Both the position numbers and the translations under genes were made by a program. The notes beneath the pieces were generated by a model. It saw nothing but the letters and a program-made list of their open reading frames with translations. It had not been told where the DNA came from and ran no database searches. From positions 5,890,001 to 5,954,000 of the forward strand of contig NZ_CP042968.1 in the NCBI RefSeq assembly GCF_001693515.2: a DNA stretch of 64,000 bases. Reading direction: 5' to 3'. This DNA is from Bradyrhizobium paxllaeri (GTDB lineage: Bacteria > Pseudomonadota > Alphaproteobacteria > Rhizobiales > Xanthobacteraceae). Shown here in pieces: positions 27,575 through 36,129 of this stretch; positions within the stretch are counted from its first letter, which is position 1, and every line of letters starts with the position of its first letter.

Positions 27575-28054
27575 AGAGCGCAGATCCGCTCGAGCTTGGA
27601 ATGCGCGAGTTCCTGCCAGAAGCGAATGCGGTTGCCGAAAGGATCGCTGACTTCCATGACATCACCCTCAGGATCTTGCTCGATCCTCGGTCGGCCAAAG
27701 CCGAGCTTCTTGCCGATAAGCGTGAAGCTTCACGCCGGCTCGCGATACGCCCATATAGAGCGGCCGACGAGCCTCGAGTCGATGCTCGAACTCTACCGCG
27801 AAACCAAGAAAGTCACAGTAGAACGCGCGCGCCTTGGCCTCGTCGAAGATGCGTAGAATCGGGACGGCCTGCAAGAATTCGAGACCGCGAGGCGGTTCGA
27901 CGTCCATCTTGACTGATGCTGTGATCCAGTCGTCATGACCGAATGTGACAGCGATCAGTTCCAGCGCGATCAACTCAGACACATCGATGTTGCGGGCTGC
28001 AAGCGCAAAACGCAGTCGCCTGGCCATTGCTTTGGCCTGATCCATTGTGGGCAC
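27571..28054 (-). pseudogene. Glyoxalase-superfamily gene with an internal out-of-frame deletion
   Basis: From the GTG at 28054 (GAGGAGG five bases upstream) the frame reads an N-terminal helical domain (MDQAKAMARRLRFALAARNIDVS, FGHDDWITASVK). It is followed by the start of a glyoxalase/bleomycin-resistance fold (AVPILRIFDEAKARAFYCDFLGF, RRPLYMGVSRAGVKLH). It then shifts frame; the other frame carries GKKLGFGRPRIEQDPEGDVMEVSDPFGNRIRFWQEL and stops at 27571. Some 25-30 codons normally between these parts are absent. The uncorrected frame ends at 27668 with an unrelated tail, so metal or ligand binding is probably lost. Confidence 0.7.
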
Positions 28055-28319
28055 AGTAACCTCCTCTACCAGCGAAGCCAATCCATGCTCGTGTGACGGC
28101 CACAAGGCGGCAAAAGCCATCATTGGAGCGCGAGGTGGAGGGTTCGCACCAGCTCGATCAGCAACCAAGATTACCGGTACATTACAGATTCACAGTGAAG
28201 AGCGGCTCGGCCGGTGGTCTTGCTTTCAAGCATCTCGCCGCCTTGGCCATCGGACGTAATCTTCAGGCAATGCAGCCAACCTACGTTCCGAGCCACAACT
28301 TGTGCAAGGAGCTCTCCAG

Positions 28320-28637
28320 ATGAAAAGACAGATCGTGATCGCGGCCGCGGCTCTCATTGCCGCTACCTCATTGTCGCCATCGACCGCACAAGCCGGTGAT
28401 GGCGCAATTGCGGCGGGCGTGATCGGCGGCCTCGCGGTCGGAGCCCTCACCGGCGCCGCCATCGCGAACTCCCATCGTGCACCCGCCTACGTGTACGACG
28501 AGCCTACCTATGTCCCCGTCTATCGTTCACCTCGGCGGGTCCACGTGTATCGCTATTATGAAGCCCCCTATTACTCCGGCCATGGCTATTCGTCGGGTTA
28601 TAGTGACGGATACCGCGACGCCTCCTGGGATTGGTAA
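28320..28637 (+). CDS. Small exported Gly/Ala- and Tyr-rich protein
   Basis: A 105-residue exported protein. The ATG at 28320 has AAGGAG eight bases upstream. A signal peptide (MKRQIVIAAAALIAATSLSP, cleavage after AQA) is followed by a glycine-zipper-like hydrophobic segment (AAGVIGGLAVGALTGAAIA) and a Tyr/Pro/His-rich tail (YEAPYYSGHGYSSGYSDGY). Proteins of this shape are common in Rhizobiales envelopes, but no function is assigned to my knowledge. It is monocistronic. Confidence 0.75.
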   Translation: MKRQIVIAAAALIAATSLSPSTAQAGDGAIAAGVIGGLAVGALTGAAIANSHRAPAYVYDEPTYVPVYRSPRRVHVYRYYEAPYYSGHGYSSGYSDGYRDASWDW

Positions 28638-28769
28638 ATCCTCGGTGGCCGTTGCCTCCATGAGCCGGCGAGATGTGCTTCCCCGCTTCGGGCCGTGCAC
28701 ATGGAGGCGACGCGTTCTGTCATTCAGTGAGTTTGCGGTCTAGATCGCTCGAGGAGGCCAGGCAAAAGG

Positions 28770-29160
28770 TTTGGCCAACGCGCCGGGGGCGATGGCGCCG
28801 TCGCATCCTCGCAGCGTCCACTCTGACTCGAGCACGTGCGCATCCGAGCCCTCGAAGTTATCCAGAATCAGACGCCTCCATATCCCTCCCCAGCTTCTGC
28901 CATTGTCGCCGACGGGATCGGCGAACTCAGAGTCGATGTGTCCTCTATTCGTCAACGTTTCCTCGAAGCTTTCCGGCTGCGCCACGACGGCTTTGAATGG
29001 CCGAGGGCCCAAGCAAAGCGGCGCTTGCTGCCGAGAGGTACGCATGGGGGTAGAGGTACTTGGCAATGCGAACGGCGTGCCGAAGGACTGTCGCGTCGGC
29101 GTCGTCTTCGGGATCAATATAGATCCCTCGGAAGAGCTGGATGAGTGGGCTCCGCACCAG
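28770..29160. pseudogene. Two inverted fragments of one unrecognised gene
   Basis: Minus strand (29157 down to about 29004): LIQLFRGIYIDPEDDADATV to YLSAASAALLGP. Plus strand (about 28790 up to 28983): RIRALEVIQNQTPPYPS to VDVSSIRQRFLEAFRLR. Both read like well-conserved protein, end within about 20 bp of each other, and point away from a common junction near 28984-29003. They look like successive parts of a single coding sequence separated by an inversion. I do not recognise the family with confidence. Confidence 0.4.
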
Positions 29161-29193
29161 GAGTAACGAGGACGACGATGTCCGTCGGCGCTC

Positions 29194-30345
29194 TCACAAT
29201 TCAACCGGCATCCAAACTCCTCCGGCCGCGCTTGAGCGCAGGACGGCGTCCACCATCGCAACACCGGCGAAGCCATCTTCAATGGTTGGAAAAGTCAGCC
29301 CCGGATTGGCGAGGGAAGCAGTACGACTGGCCACGATAGCTGTGGCCACTTCGGCATAGATCGTCGCGAACGCTTCCAGGTATCCCTCAGGATGGCCAGG
29401 TGGAATACGATTGACGCGTTGACCGGCGGCATTCATGGACGCCGTTCCGCGGCGAATCAATCGTGGTGCGTCACCGAGCGGCGACCAGGTGAGCAGGTTC
29501 GGGTCTTCCTGCCGCCAATCCAAACCGCCCTTCTCGCCGAAGATCCGTAACCGCAGCCCGTTATCGTTTCCGGGTGCAACCTGGCTGGCCCATAATGCGC
29601 CCCGCGCCCCGTTCCCGTAACGCAGCAGGATCTGCACGTTATCATCGACACGGCGGCCAGGCACGAAGATGGTCGCCTCGGCCAGAATCTGCTCAGGCAT
29701 CATCCCGGTGACAAAGTGCGCCAGCTGATATGCATGGGTACCGATGTCGCCGACGCAGCCGCCAGCACCCGCGCGCGCTGGGTCGGTACGCCAGTCGGCC
29801 TGCTTCTGGCCCGCGGCCTCAAGCGGATCGGCCAACCAATCCTGCGGGTATTCGACCTGCACGATCCGGATCGCGCCGAGTTCGCCGCCCTGAACCATAG
29901 CGCGTGCATGGCGGACAAGTGGATAACCGGAATAGTTATAAGTGACGGCAAATATCAGTCCGCTCGCGCGCGCCTTGTCGCGCAAGCGGCGCGCCTCCTC
30001 AAGGGTTGTCGTCAGCGGCTTGTCGCAAATAATATGAACGCCGGCATCCAGGAAGGCGGTGGCGACAGGTACGTGCATATGGTTTGGAGTGACGATCGCA
30101 ACCGCTTCGATACCGTCAGTTCGCGCGGCCTCGGCCCGCGCCATGGTCCGAAAGTCAGGATAGGATCGATCGGACTCAAGGCCGATAGCCGCCGCCGATC
30201 GGATCGCCTTATCGCGTGAGGCTGAAAGCGCGCCAGCGACGAATGCGTAACGATCGTCCAGGCGCGCGGCGATACGGTGGACGGCGCCGATGAAGGCGCC
30301 TTCTCCGCCGCCAACCATTCCAAGTCGAATGCGTGGCTCAGCCAT
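29194..30345 (-). CDS. Gfo/Idh/MocA-family NAD(P)-dependent oxidoreductase
   Basis: A 383-residue dehydrogenase. The start at 30345 has AAGGGAG upstream and gives [20 protein letters not shown], the Rossmann glycine-rich loop. The catalytic-region lysine is in [18 protein letters not shown] and the substrate domain has [18 protein letters not shown] with the usual His. It probably oxidises or isomerises a sugar or inositol derivative. It is 31 bp downstream of the sugar-isomerase gene on the same strand, so the two likely act in one carbohydrate pathway. Confidence 0.92.
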   Translation of the reverse strand: MAEPRIRLGMVGGGEGAFIGAVHRIAARLDDRYAFVAGALSASRDKAIRSAAAIGLESDRSYPDFRTMARAEAARTDGIEAVAIVTPNHMHVPVATAFLDAGVHIICDKPLTTTLEEARRLRDKARASGLIFAVTYNYSGYPLVRHARAMVQGGELGAIRIVQVEYPQDWLADPLEAAGQKQADWRTDPARAGAGGCVGDIGTHAYQLAHFVTGMMPEQILAEATIFVPGRRVDDNVQILLRYGNGARGALWASQVAPGNDNGLRLRIFGEKGGLDWRQEDPNLLTWSPLGDAPRLIRRGTASMNAAGQRVNRIPPGHPEGYLEAFATIYAEVATAIVASRTASLANPGLTFPTIEDGFAGVAMVDAVLRSSAAGGVWMPVEL

Positions 30346-30376
30346 GTCGCGCGCTCCCTTCGATTTATTCCAGCGC

Positions 30377-31450
30377 TCAGATGAGGCCCAATGTTCGTCG
30401 GATCTGCGTCTCGTCGCTGGCGCCACCGGCGAAGTCGTCGAAGGCTCGTTCCGTGACGCGGATGATGTGGTCACGGATAAAGGCGGCGCCTTCGCGCGCG
30501 CCGTCCTCTGCGTTCTTCAAACAGCATTCCCACTCCAGCACCGCCCAGCGGTCGAATCCGATGGCAGCCAGCCGCGAGAAGATTGCCTTGAAGTCAACCT
30601 GCCCGTCGCCGAGCGAGCGAAAGCGCCCGGCGCGATTAATCCAGGGCTGGAAGCCCGAATAGACGCCCTGCCGCCCAGTCGGATTGAACTCCGCGTCCTT
30701 GACGTGGAAGGCGCGGATGCGCTCGGCGTAAATGTCGATGAAGGTCAGATAATCCAATTGCTGCAGGACGAAATGGGACGGATCGTAGTTGATCGCGCAA
30801 CGCGGGTGATTGCCGGTGCGCTCGTAGAACATCTCGAAAGTAATGCCGTCACACACGTCCTCGCCCGGGTGGATTTCATAGCAGATGTCGACGCCCGCTT
30901 CCTCATATGCATCGAGGATCGGGCGCCAGCGACGCGCGAGTTCGTCGAACGCCGTCTCGATCAGGCCCGGCGGCCGCTGCGGCCAGGGATAAAGAAACGG
31001 CCAGGCCAGCGCGCCGGTGAAGCTCACGCTGCCGGTGAGGCCGAGACGGCGAGACGCCTGTGCCGCCTTCATCATTTGATCTACCGCCCAGATCTGACGT
31101 TCGTTCGGCCTGCCCCTGACTGCAGGGGGTGCAAAAGCGTCGAAGGATTCGTTGTAGGCCGGGTGAACCGCAACGAGCTGCCCTTGCAAGTGGGTGGATA
31201 ATTCCGTGATCACCAGACCGTGGCTCGCGGCCACGCCGGCAATTTCATCGCAATAGGCCTGAGAGGCCGCGGCCTTGTCGAGATCGATCAGGCGTGGATC
31301 GGAGGTCGGGACCTGCACGCCCTTGTAACCGAGTCCAGCCGCCCAGCCGCAGATGGCATCGAAGCTGTCAAACGGCTGCGCATCGCCGATGAACTGCGCC
31401 AGAAAAATAGCGGGCCCCTTCATGGTGGCCGGTCGGAAAGTTGCTGACAT
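30377..31450 (-). CDS. Sugar-phosphate isomerase/epimerase, xylose-isomerase-like TIM barrel
   Basis: A 357-residue TIM-barrel protein of the AP-endonuclease-2 superfamily. Metal-binding residues are visible in VDICYEIHPGEDVCDG, INYDPSHFVLQQLD, RAFHVKDAEFNP and the final VLEWECCLKNAEDG. GGAG lies seven bases upstream of the ATG at 31450. Similar genes stand beside Gfo/Idh/MocA dehydrogenases in inositol or rare-sugar catabolism, and that is the context here. The exact substrate cannot be told from sequence. Confidence 0.9.
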   Translation of the reverse strand: MSATFRPATMKGPAIFLAQFIGDAQPFDSFDAICGWAAGLGYKGVQVPTSDPRLIDLDKAAASQAYCDEIAGVAASHGLVITELSTHLQGQLVAVHPAYNESFDAFAPPAVRGRPNERQIWAVDQMMKAAQASRRLGLTGSVSFTGALAWPFLYPWPQRPPGLIETAFDELARRWRPILDAYEEAGVDICYEIHPGEDVCDGITFEMFYERTGNHPRCAINYDPSHFVLQQLDYLTFIDIYAERIRAFHVKDAEFNPTGRQGVYSGFQPWINRAGRFRSLGDGQVDFKAIFSRLAAIGFDRWAVLEWECCLKNAEDGAREGAAFIRDHIIRVTERAFDDFAGGASDETQIRRTLGLI

Positions 31451-31619
31451 TACATTTCTCCGGGTCAGGCCACAGGTGCCGGCGAGATGGCAACAGGAGA
31501 GACGGCCCCAGTGCCAGGCAAACTATCGCACAATCTCGAGCCACGTTGCTTGTTTGCTTCATTATATCCTCCCGCCGTTTCTGCCTGAAGGGCACTGCTA
31601 TTAGGCATGTCTCCAACAG

Positions 31620-31880
31620 CCGCTCGGCGAACATCTCCTATAACAAGTTCCTGGCGAAGCTCGCTTCCATCACCGCAAACCCAACGGGCAGTACGTCATC
31701 TCGCCATGGGACCGACTTTCGTCGAGACGCTGGTCGGGAAGTTTCACGGCATCGGGTCGGCAACCGCTGCCAAATTCAACACCTTCGGAATCTGGACCGG
31801 CCTCGACATTCACAACCATTCCCCTCGCTTTCCTGCAGGAAAACTTCGGCAGGTCCGGCACCTATTGCTACTAGATTGAA
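31620..31880 (+). pseudogene. DNA polymerase IV (DinB) relic
   Basis: Fragments in changing frames match the palm and helix-hairpin-helix part of Y-family polymerase: NISYNKFLAKLAS, then HRKPNGQYVISP (other frame), MGPTFVETL, VGKFHGIG, ATAAKFNTFGI and GLDI, and finally a GKSGTYYY-like end with a TAG. The catalytic N-terminus and the little-finger domain are absent. It is an isolated remnant. Confidence 0.7.
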
Positions 31881-32030
31881 GCAGTTCCGTTCGCCAAGCG
31901 AAAGACGAGATCAGCCTCTCAGTGGCGGGTGGCCATCATTCGATCGTCGCTCGCTAACCCGACGTCCGCATCGTCCTCAGACTGCCAAAAGTCAAAAACG
32001 GTCCTGCGCATGACTTCGCTGATTTCGTTC

Positions 32031-33149
32031 TCAGTCACCGGCGGCGTCGCCGAGCTTCAGAAAATACCGTGTATGCCGCAGCTCGCCTGTCTTGGTGAGC
32101 GCGCCTTTTTCGACGAGGTCTTGCAGATCGCGCGTGGCTGTGGCGCGCGAGGTCTTGCTGATCGAGATGTAGTTCTCTGCCGAAAGGCCTCCTTTGAATC
32201 CGTCGATGCCCTCCTTGAACATGCGGGCGATGACCCGGTCCTGGCGCTCGTTGAACTGACCGCGGAAGGTTTCGTAGAATTTCGCCTTGATGACGAAGAA
32301 ATCAACGCGTTTGATAGTGTTGCGCTGCGCTTCAAGAATCGTGTTGGCGAAGTATGTGAGCCAGGCCGTGATTTCCAGCTCCTTGTTGTTGCGCTCCAGC
32401 GCCGCGTAATAGTCCTTACGCTTGCGCTCGATCGTGTAAGCGAGCGCGATCAGGCTGGGCTGGCTGAGATTCTGTGCGAGCGACTTTTCGGCAAGCGCAC
32501 GCCCGATGCGGCCATTGCCGTCTTCAAACGGATGGATGCACACGAAGTAGAGATGCGCGATCCCGGCCCGGGTCAGCGCCGGCAGCGGGTTTTTGCCGCC
32601 GGGCGCCGTGTCGTTAAACCAGGCATTGAAGCGGGCCATCTCGGCCTGCATGCGCGATGATGGCGGCGTGTCGAAATGCACCGTGCGCTTGTAGTCTGGT
32701 CCGGAACCGACCTGCATGGGATCTTCATGCGTGCGGTAACCGCCGATAACACTGATCTTCTTGTCGCCGGCCAGCAGCATCTTGTGCCATGCGAACATCG
32801 TCGCATCATCGAGCGCGGGGCCGAAATTGCGATAGAGATCGACCATCATCTCCGAGATGCCGCGCTCCGCTGGATCGATACCGGGTCTGGCTGGCCCGAG
32901 GCCGAGCTGGTGGCGCAAGGACGACTGCACGCTGTCGCGGTTGAGAATCTCGCCCTCGATCTCCGAAGTCTTGACCGCTTCCTCGCTAATCAGCTCAATC
33001 TTGAGGGTCTCCTGATCGTCCGCCCCCATATGTTTGCAGGTCCCGACGAATTCCCCTGCCTGGACTAGGAATTGCGGTTCCAGAGACTCCAAGGCCTTCG
33101 AATCATAGGAAAAATTAGGCCAACCGGGCTGTTTCCAGTTCCAAGTCAT
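32031..33149 (-). CDS. Fic-family protein with N-terminal inhibitory motif and winged-helix C-terminus
   Basis: A 372-residue Fic protein. The N-terminal DUF4172-like domain contains KTSEIEGEILN, the S-x-x-E-G inhibitory helix of class II Fic proteins. The catalytic loop HPFEDGNGRIGRA is complete, so AMP transfer or removal is possible. The C-terminus (GGLSAENYISISKTSRATATRDLQDLVEKGAL in parts) is a winged helix that could bind DNA. Four GAGCTATAG-type half sites begin one base before the start codon, so autorepression is plausible. It lies between two pseudogenes and may have come with a mobile element. Confidence 0.92.
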   Translation of the reverse strand: MTWNWKQPGWPNFSYDSKALESLEPQFLVQAGEFVGTCKHMGADDQETLKIELISEEAVKTSEIEGEILNRDSVQSSLRHQLGLGPARPGIDPAERGISEMMVDLYRNFGPALDDATMFAWHKMLLAGDKKISVIGGYRTHEDPMQVGSGPDYKRTVHFDTPPSSRMQAEMARFNAWFNDTAPGGKNPLPALTRAGIAHLYFVCIHPFEDGNGRIGRALAEKSLAQNLSQPSLIALAYTIERKRKDYYAALERNNKELEITAWLTYFANTILEAQRNTIKRVDFFVIKAKFYETFRGQFNERQDRVIARMFKEGIDGFKGGLSAENYISISKTSRATATRDLQDLVEKGALTKTGELRHTRYFLKLGDAAGD

Positions 33150-33221
33150 GAGCTATAGGCCCCTCCCTCTATAGCTCACCAATGTCAGGTATTATGAGTT
33201 ATAGGGTATCATTTATAGCTC
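33150..33221. promoter_or_regulatory. Two consecutive inverted repeats upstream of fic (four half sites)
   Basis: GAGCTATAG at 33150-33158 pairs with CTATAGCTC at 33169-33177. GAGTTATAG at 33196-33204 pairs with TTATAGCTC at 33213-33221. The arrangement immediately before the fic start is a strong candidate operator, perhaps for the Fic protein's own winged helix. Confidence 0.65.
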
Positions 33222-33322
33222 AATGGCGGCCCCTCCCCAGAGCGCCTGACTCGCGGAACACACAGTGAACGTTCCATTAAAACCCTTATTTGCAATTTTC
33301 CGGCACAGGCGTCGAGGGGACG

Positions 33323-33965
33323 ATGGCCACTGATATCACCCCAGCTGAGACATCGACCAAGCCTACCCTACTTGGACCCTTCCTAGGCTTTGTCACCCCA
33401 ACCAGCATTTCTGGCTGCATCTCGAAGGCGACAGCGATGAAATCTATGTGAGCCTCTACGCCTCTGACGTTGATGCGGCTTCGACAGCCAAGGCCAAGCT
33501 CACCTTCACCAAGGACCGACTCTGGACGGATTGCGGGTCCAGGGCCTCACGCCTGACACCCGCTACTTCTACAAGCTATGGACGAACGTGGCGTGCGCGA
33601 TCCCGCTCGCCTCCAGGGTCTGGCCGAGAAAGAACTCTGCTTCCGTACACTCCCCGAGAACGATGACGGTCAGATCGATTTCCTGATGATGAGCCTGTCA
33701 CACTCCAACTGTTTCGCATGAGGACGGATTCGACGGCCACGCCGTCTGGGCAGACATTCCACAGATCATCTCCAGCGAGAGCAAAAAAAAAGTCCGCTTC
33801 GCGCTGCTGGTCGGCGATCAGGTCTATGCCGACGATTGGCAGGACCGCGTTCTCGCTGCCAAGACCCATGACGAACGGTTAATGCTCTATCTGGATGCGT
33901 ACCGGCGCTTCTGGAGCCACATCCACTCAGCGATACCTTCGTACCGATGGGTGACGCTTTCATCC
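33323..33965 (+). pseudogene. PhoD-like alkaline phosphatase relic, 3' truncated
   Basis: The ATG at 33323 has GAGGGG upstream and begins a plausible gene (MATDITPAETSTKPTLLGPF). It then shifts frame repeatedly: GWLHLEGDSDEIYVSLYASD, GLTPDTRYFYKLW, EDGFDGHAVWADIPQIIS and FALLVGDQVYADDWQDRVLA. The QVYAD phrase marks the PhoD/calcineurin-like phosphatase family. It ends at RFWSHIHSAIPSYRW, before the remaining metal-binding motifs, at the convergent MFS gene. Confidence 0.7.
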
Positions 33966-35234
33966 GGTTCGCGGGATGCTCAAGTTTTGCTGCACGGCTA
34001 CACGCACGCTGCTAACCACCCTTCGCAAGCGCGTCTGGACCCCGGTTAGAGCAAACCAGACTGCAGCTGCGAGCTGAAGACCGATGTTGCAAGCAAACGC
34101 GGTCTGGTAAGCGATCTCAGGATAGTGCCCATCTATAGGCGTCCAAAACTGAACCACCAAGCCTGTCATATATTGCACGACAAACGCACCACCGACATGG
34201 AAGAGATTCAGCGCTGCATTGGCCCTGCCCGCGAGTTCGCTTCGGAAATAATCGGCCATGGTCGCGTAGCTCACGACAGTACCAGCACCGGCCGCTGCCA
34301 CGAAGATCCACGGCACATACGACGGGAGCGGCAATCGCAGGATCAATACCAACTGGGCCAAGATGAGCATCGTGGCGACGAGGCTCAACAGCGTCCGCGG
34401 TGCGACAGCGTGCCGGCGCAACCGATCGACCGCGACACCCCACAGAAGTGCGCCCAAGCTCAATGCAACTGCCATGATCAGCAGATGCCAGAGCAATACC
34501 GGCCGGTCGAGTCGCTCGACATCGCTGAGCCATGGCGCCGCCCATAGTCCCTGCAGCGCCCAGGCGGTCCCAATACAGGTCGCCGAAAGTGGGGCCAGGC
34601 GCCAGAAGCGTGGATCGGCGTAAATCATCTTTAGACTGGTCGTTGGCTTGCCTGCCACCGATATGGCCGTCGGCGTCCTTGGCACGACAACATAGATGAT
34701 GAGCGCGCATACGGCCGAGCCAATGGCGAGCAATTCAAACAGCCCTCGCCAGCCTACCGAAACCAGCAGGAATTCCGCAGGCAAAGTTGCCGCCACGGCC
34801 CCCAATGCTCCCAGCATCGTCATCATACCGTTAAGTAGTGGGATACGTTCGCTGGGAAACCAGAGCACGAGGGCTTTTAAGCCCGCCGTCAACGATGCAG
34901 CGACACCAAGGCCGATCAGTGCTCGACCACCGAGAAGCAGCCAAAAATTGTCCGAGACAGCAAGTAACGCCGCTCCCAGAGCCGCGGCAACCATTACGCC
35001 ACCCTGAACCCGCCCGGGACCATACCGGTCCAACAACGTGCCGATCGGAATCTGAGCGACCGCGAAGGTCAGGTAATAGACGGACGTCAGCAGGCCAAGA
35101 TCGCCGGCGCTAAGGCCAAATTCCGCCGTCAGGGGTCCAGCGACCGTCGCGTTGATGGTCCGGAACAGAAATGAAAGGTAGTAAGCAGCAACAAACGGCA
35201 AGAACACGCACAGAATCAGACGCCAATTTTTCGT
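33960..35234 (-). CDS. MFS transporter, start codon apparently mutated
   Basis: A roughly 424-residue, 12-helix major facilitator with motif A-like GTLLDRYGPGRVQGG between helices 2 and 3. The family-like N-terminus (KNWRLILCVFLPFVAAYYLSF) is preceded by GGAGGCCCA and then ACG, exactly where an ATG would be expected. The open frame continues upstream to 35603 through unrelated sequence overlapping the ribbon-helix-helix gene, which I take to be fortuitous. The gene may be silent, read from a weak start, or use the upstream frame. The last residues run into the PhoD relic. The substrate is unknown. Confidence 0.7.
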   Translation of the reverse strand, partial: TKNWRLILCVFLPFVAAYYLSFLFRTINATVAGPLTAEFGLSAGDLGLLTSVYYLTFAVAQIPIGTLLDRYGPGRVQGGVMVAAALGAALLAVSDNFWLLLGGRALIGLGVAASLTAGLKALVLWFPSERIPLLNGMMTMLGALGAVAATLPAEFLLVSVGWRGLFELLAIGSAVCALIIYVVVPRTPTAISVAGKPTTSLKMIYADPRFWRLAPLSATCIGTAWALQGLWAAPWLSDVERLDRPVLLWHLLIMAVALSLGALLWGVAVDRLRRHAVAPRTLLSLVATMLILAQLVLILRLPLPSYVPWIFVAAAGAGTVVSYATMADYFRSELAGRANAALNLFHVGGAFVVQYMTGLVVQFWTPIDGHYPEIAYQTAFACNIGLQLAAAVWFALTGVQTRLRRVVSSVRVAVQQNLSIPRTG

Positions 35235-35310
35235 TGGGCCTCCGATATTGCGACCAGCGGTCTTAAGGTCATCCGATCGAGGCGGTCTCGGTGCGTCGAC
35301 AGATTGCCGC

Positions 35311-35898
35311 CTAGCATGCGGTCTGTTGCAAGGGTATTCCTGCCTTGCCTGGAAAGCTGAGAAGGCTGCCGCCCTCCCGCACGGCAGCGGATGACCTTGC
35401 TTTATCACCAACTGACATGCGGACAGCAGGCTTTTGAGCTGGGGAGCATGGCTGCGGCGCTGCGCCTGCGAGAGAAATCGTCCGAGGGTCGTGTATCGGA
35501 GTGCCGAGCCGATCCATCGTCTCCTGCATGAGCGACGTTCCTGACTGAACGCGGCGCCTGACTTGCGCGGCGAATTCGTCGAAGCGCTCGGATCCAAGGA
35601 CACAGGCCGCGCGTTGCTCCGCTGCGGGCAGCACCGGTGTTATGGCGAGATGGAAGCGCGCCTGAAGTGCAACGGTCTCATTTACAATTCTAAGGCCGCG
35701 GTCGAGCTCTTCGAGTTGGCGGCTCATACGCGAAATGCGAAGGTCTAGCGGGAGGCCGTCGGTGTTATCGTCGGCACCGAGGAACTGAGCGAGGGCCGCC
35801 TCAACGAGTGCCGACTTGCTTGTGCCGGCGCGTTTGGCCGCTGCCGTCAACCGCGCGGCCATTTGTTCCGATAGGTAAGCGCCTATTCTGGGTTTCAT
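35311..35898 (-). CDS. Ribbon-helix-helix (CopG-like) relaxase-accessory protein
   Basis: A 195-residue protein with an N-terminal ribbon-helix-helix (MKPRIGAYLSEQMAARL, KRAGTSKSALVEAALAQFL) and a helical body ending SGTSLMQETMDRL. In related elements this gene lies between the relaxase and traG and binds the origin of transfer. The ATG at 35898 has AAGG six bases upstream. After TMDRL some 60 residues look unrelated to the family and may come from a deletion that removed traG. This is the last recognisable backbone gene on the left. Confidence 0.8.
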   Translation of the reverse strand: MKPRIGAYLSEQMAARLTAAAKRAGTSKSALVEAALAQFLGADDNTDGLPLDLRISRMSRQLEELDRGLRIVNETVALQARFHLAITPVLPAAEQRAACVLGSERFDEFAAQVRRRVQSGTSLMQETMDRLGTPIHDPRTISLAGAAPQPCSPAQKPAVRMSVGDKARSSAAVREGGSLLSFPGKAGIPLQQTAC

Positions 35899-36129
35899 GA
35901 AGGGCCTTGCGCTTGCGTTACGCATCCGATGATTGGCTGCCGAAGTACCTTGGCCGCCAGGAACGGGACCACAAAACGAGGCATCGCGTCTTTAGGCAAC
36001 CGCTCAACCGCAGTTGTCGTACGTTTGGATAGACTCGCGCACAAAGACTGATCAAGCCGATATGGGACCTGAAGCGATGATGAATCGAAGTGTGTCGCGG
36101 ATCAGCGCGAAGGTCTGGCACGGTTGCGA

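Noticed and set aside
28740..29282. A 180-codon minus-strand open frame
   Set aside because: It covers the inverted fragments in a third frame and shows no similarity to either or to any family I know.
33960..35603. MFS transporter with a 123-residue N-terminal extension
   Set aside because: The extension overlaps the ribbon-helix-helix gene antisense or out of frame and has no membrane or domain features. The family N-terminus lies at about 35234.
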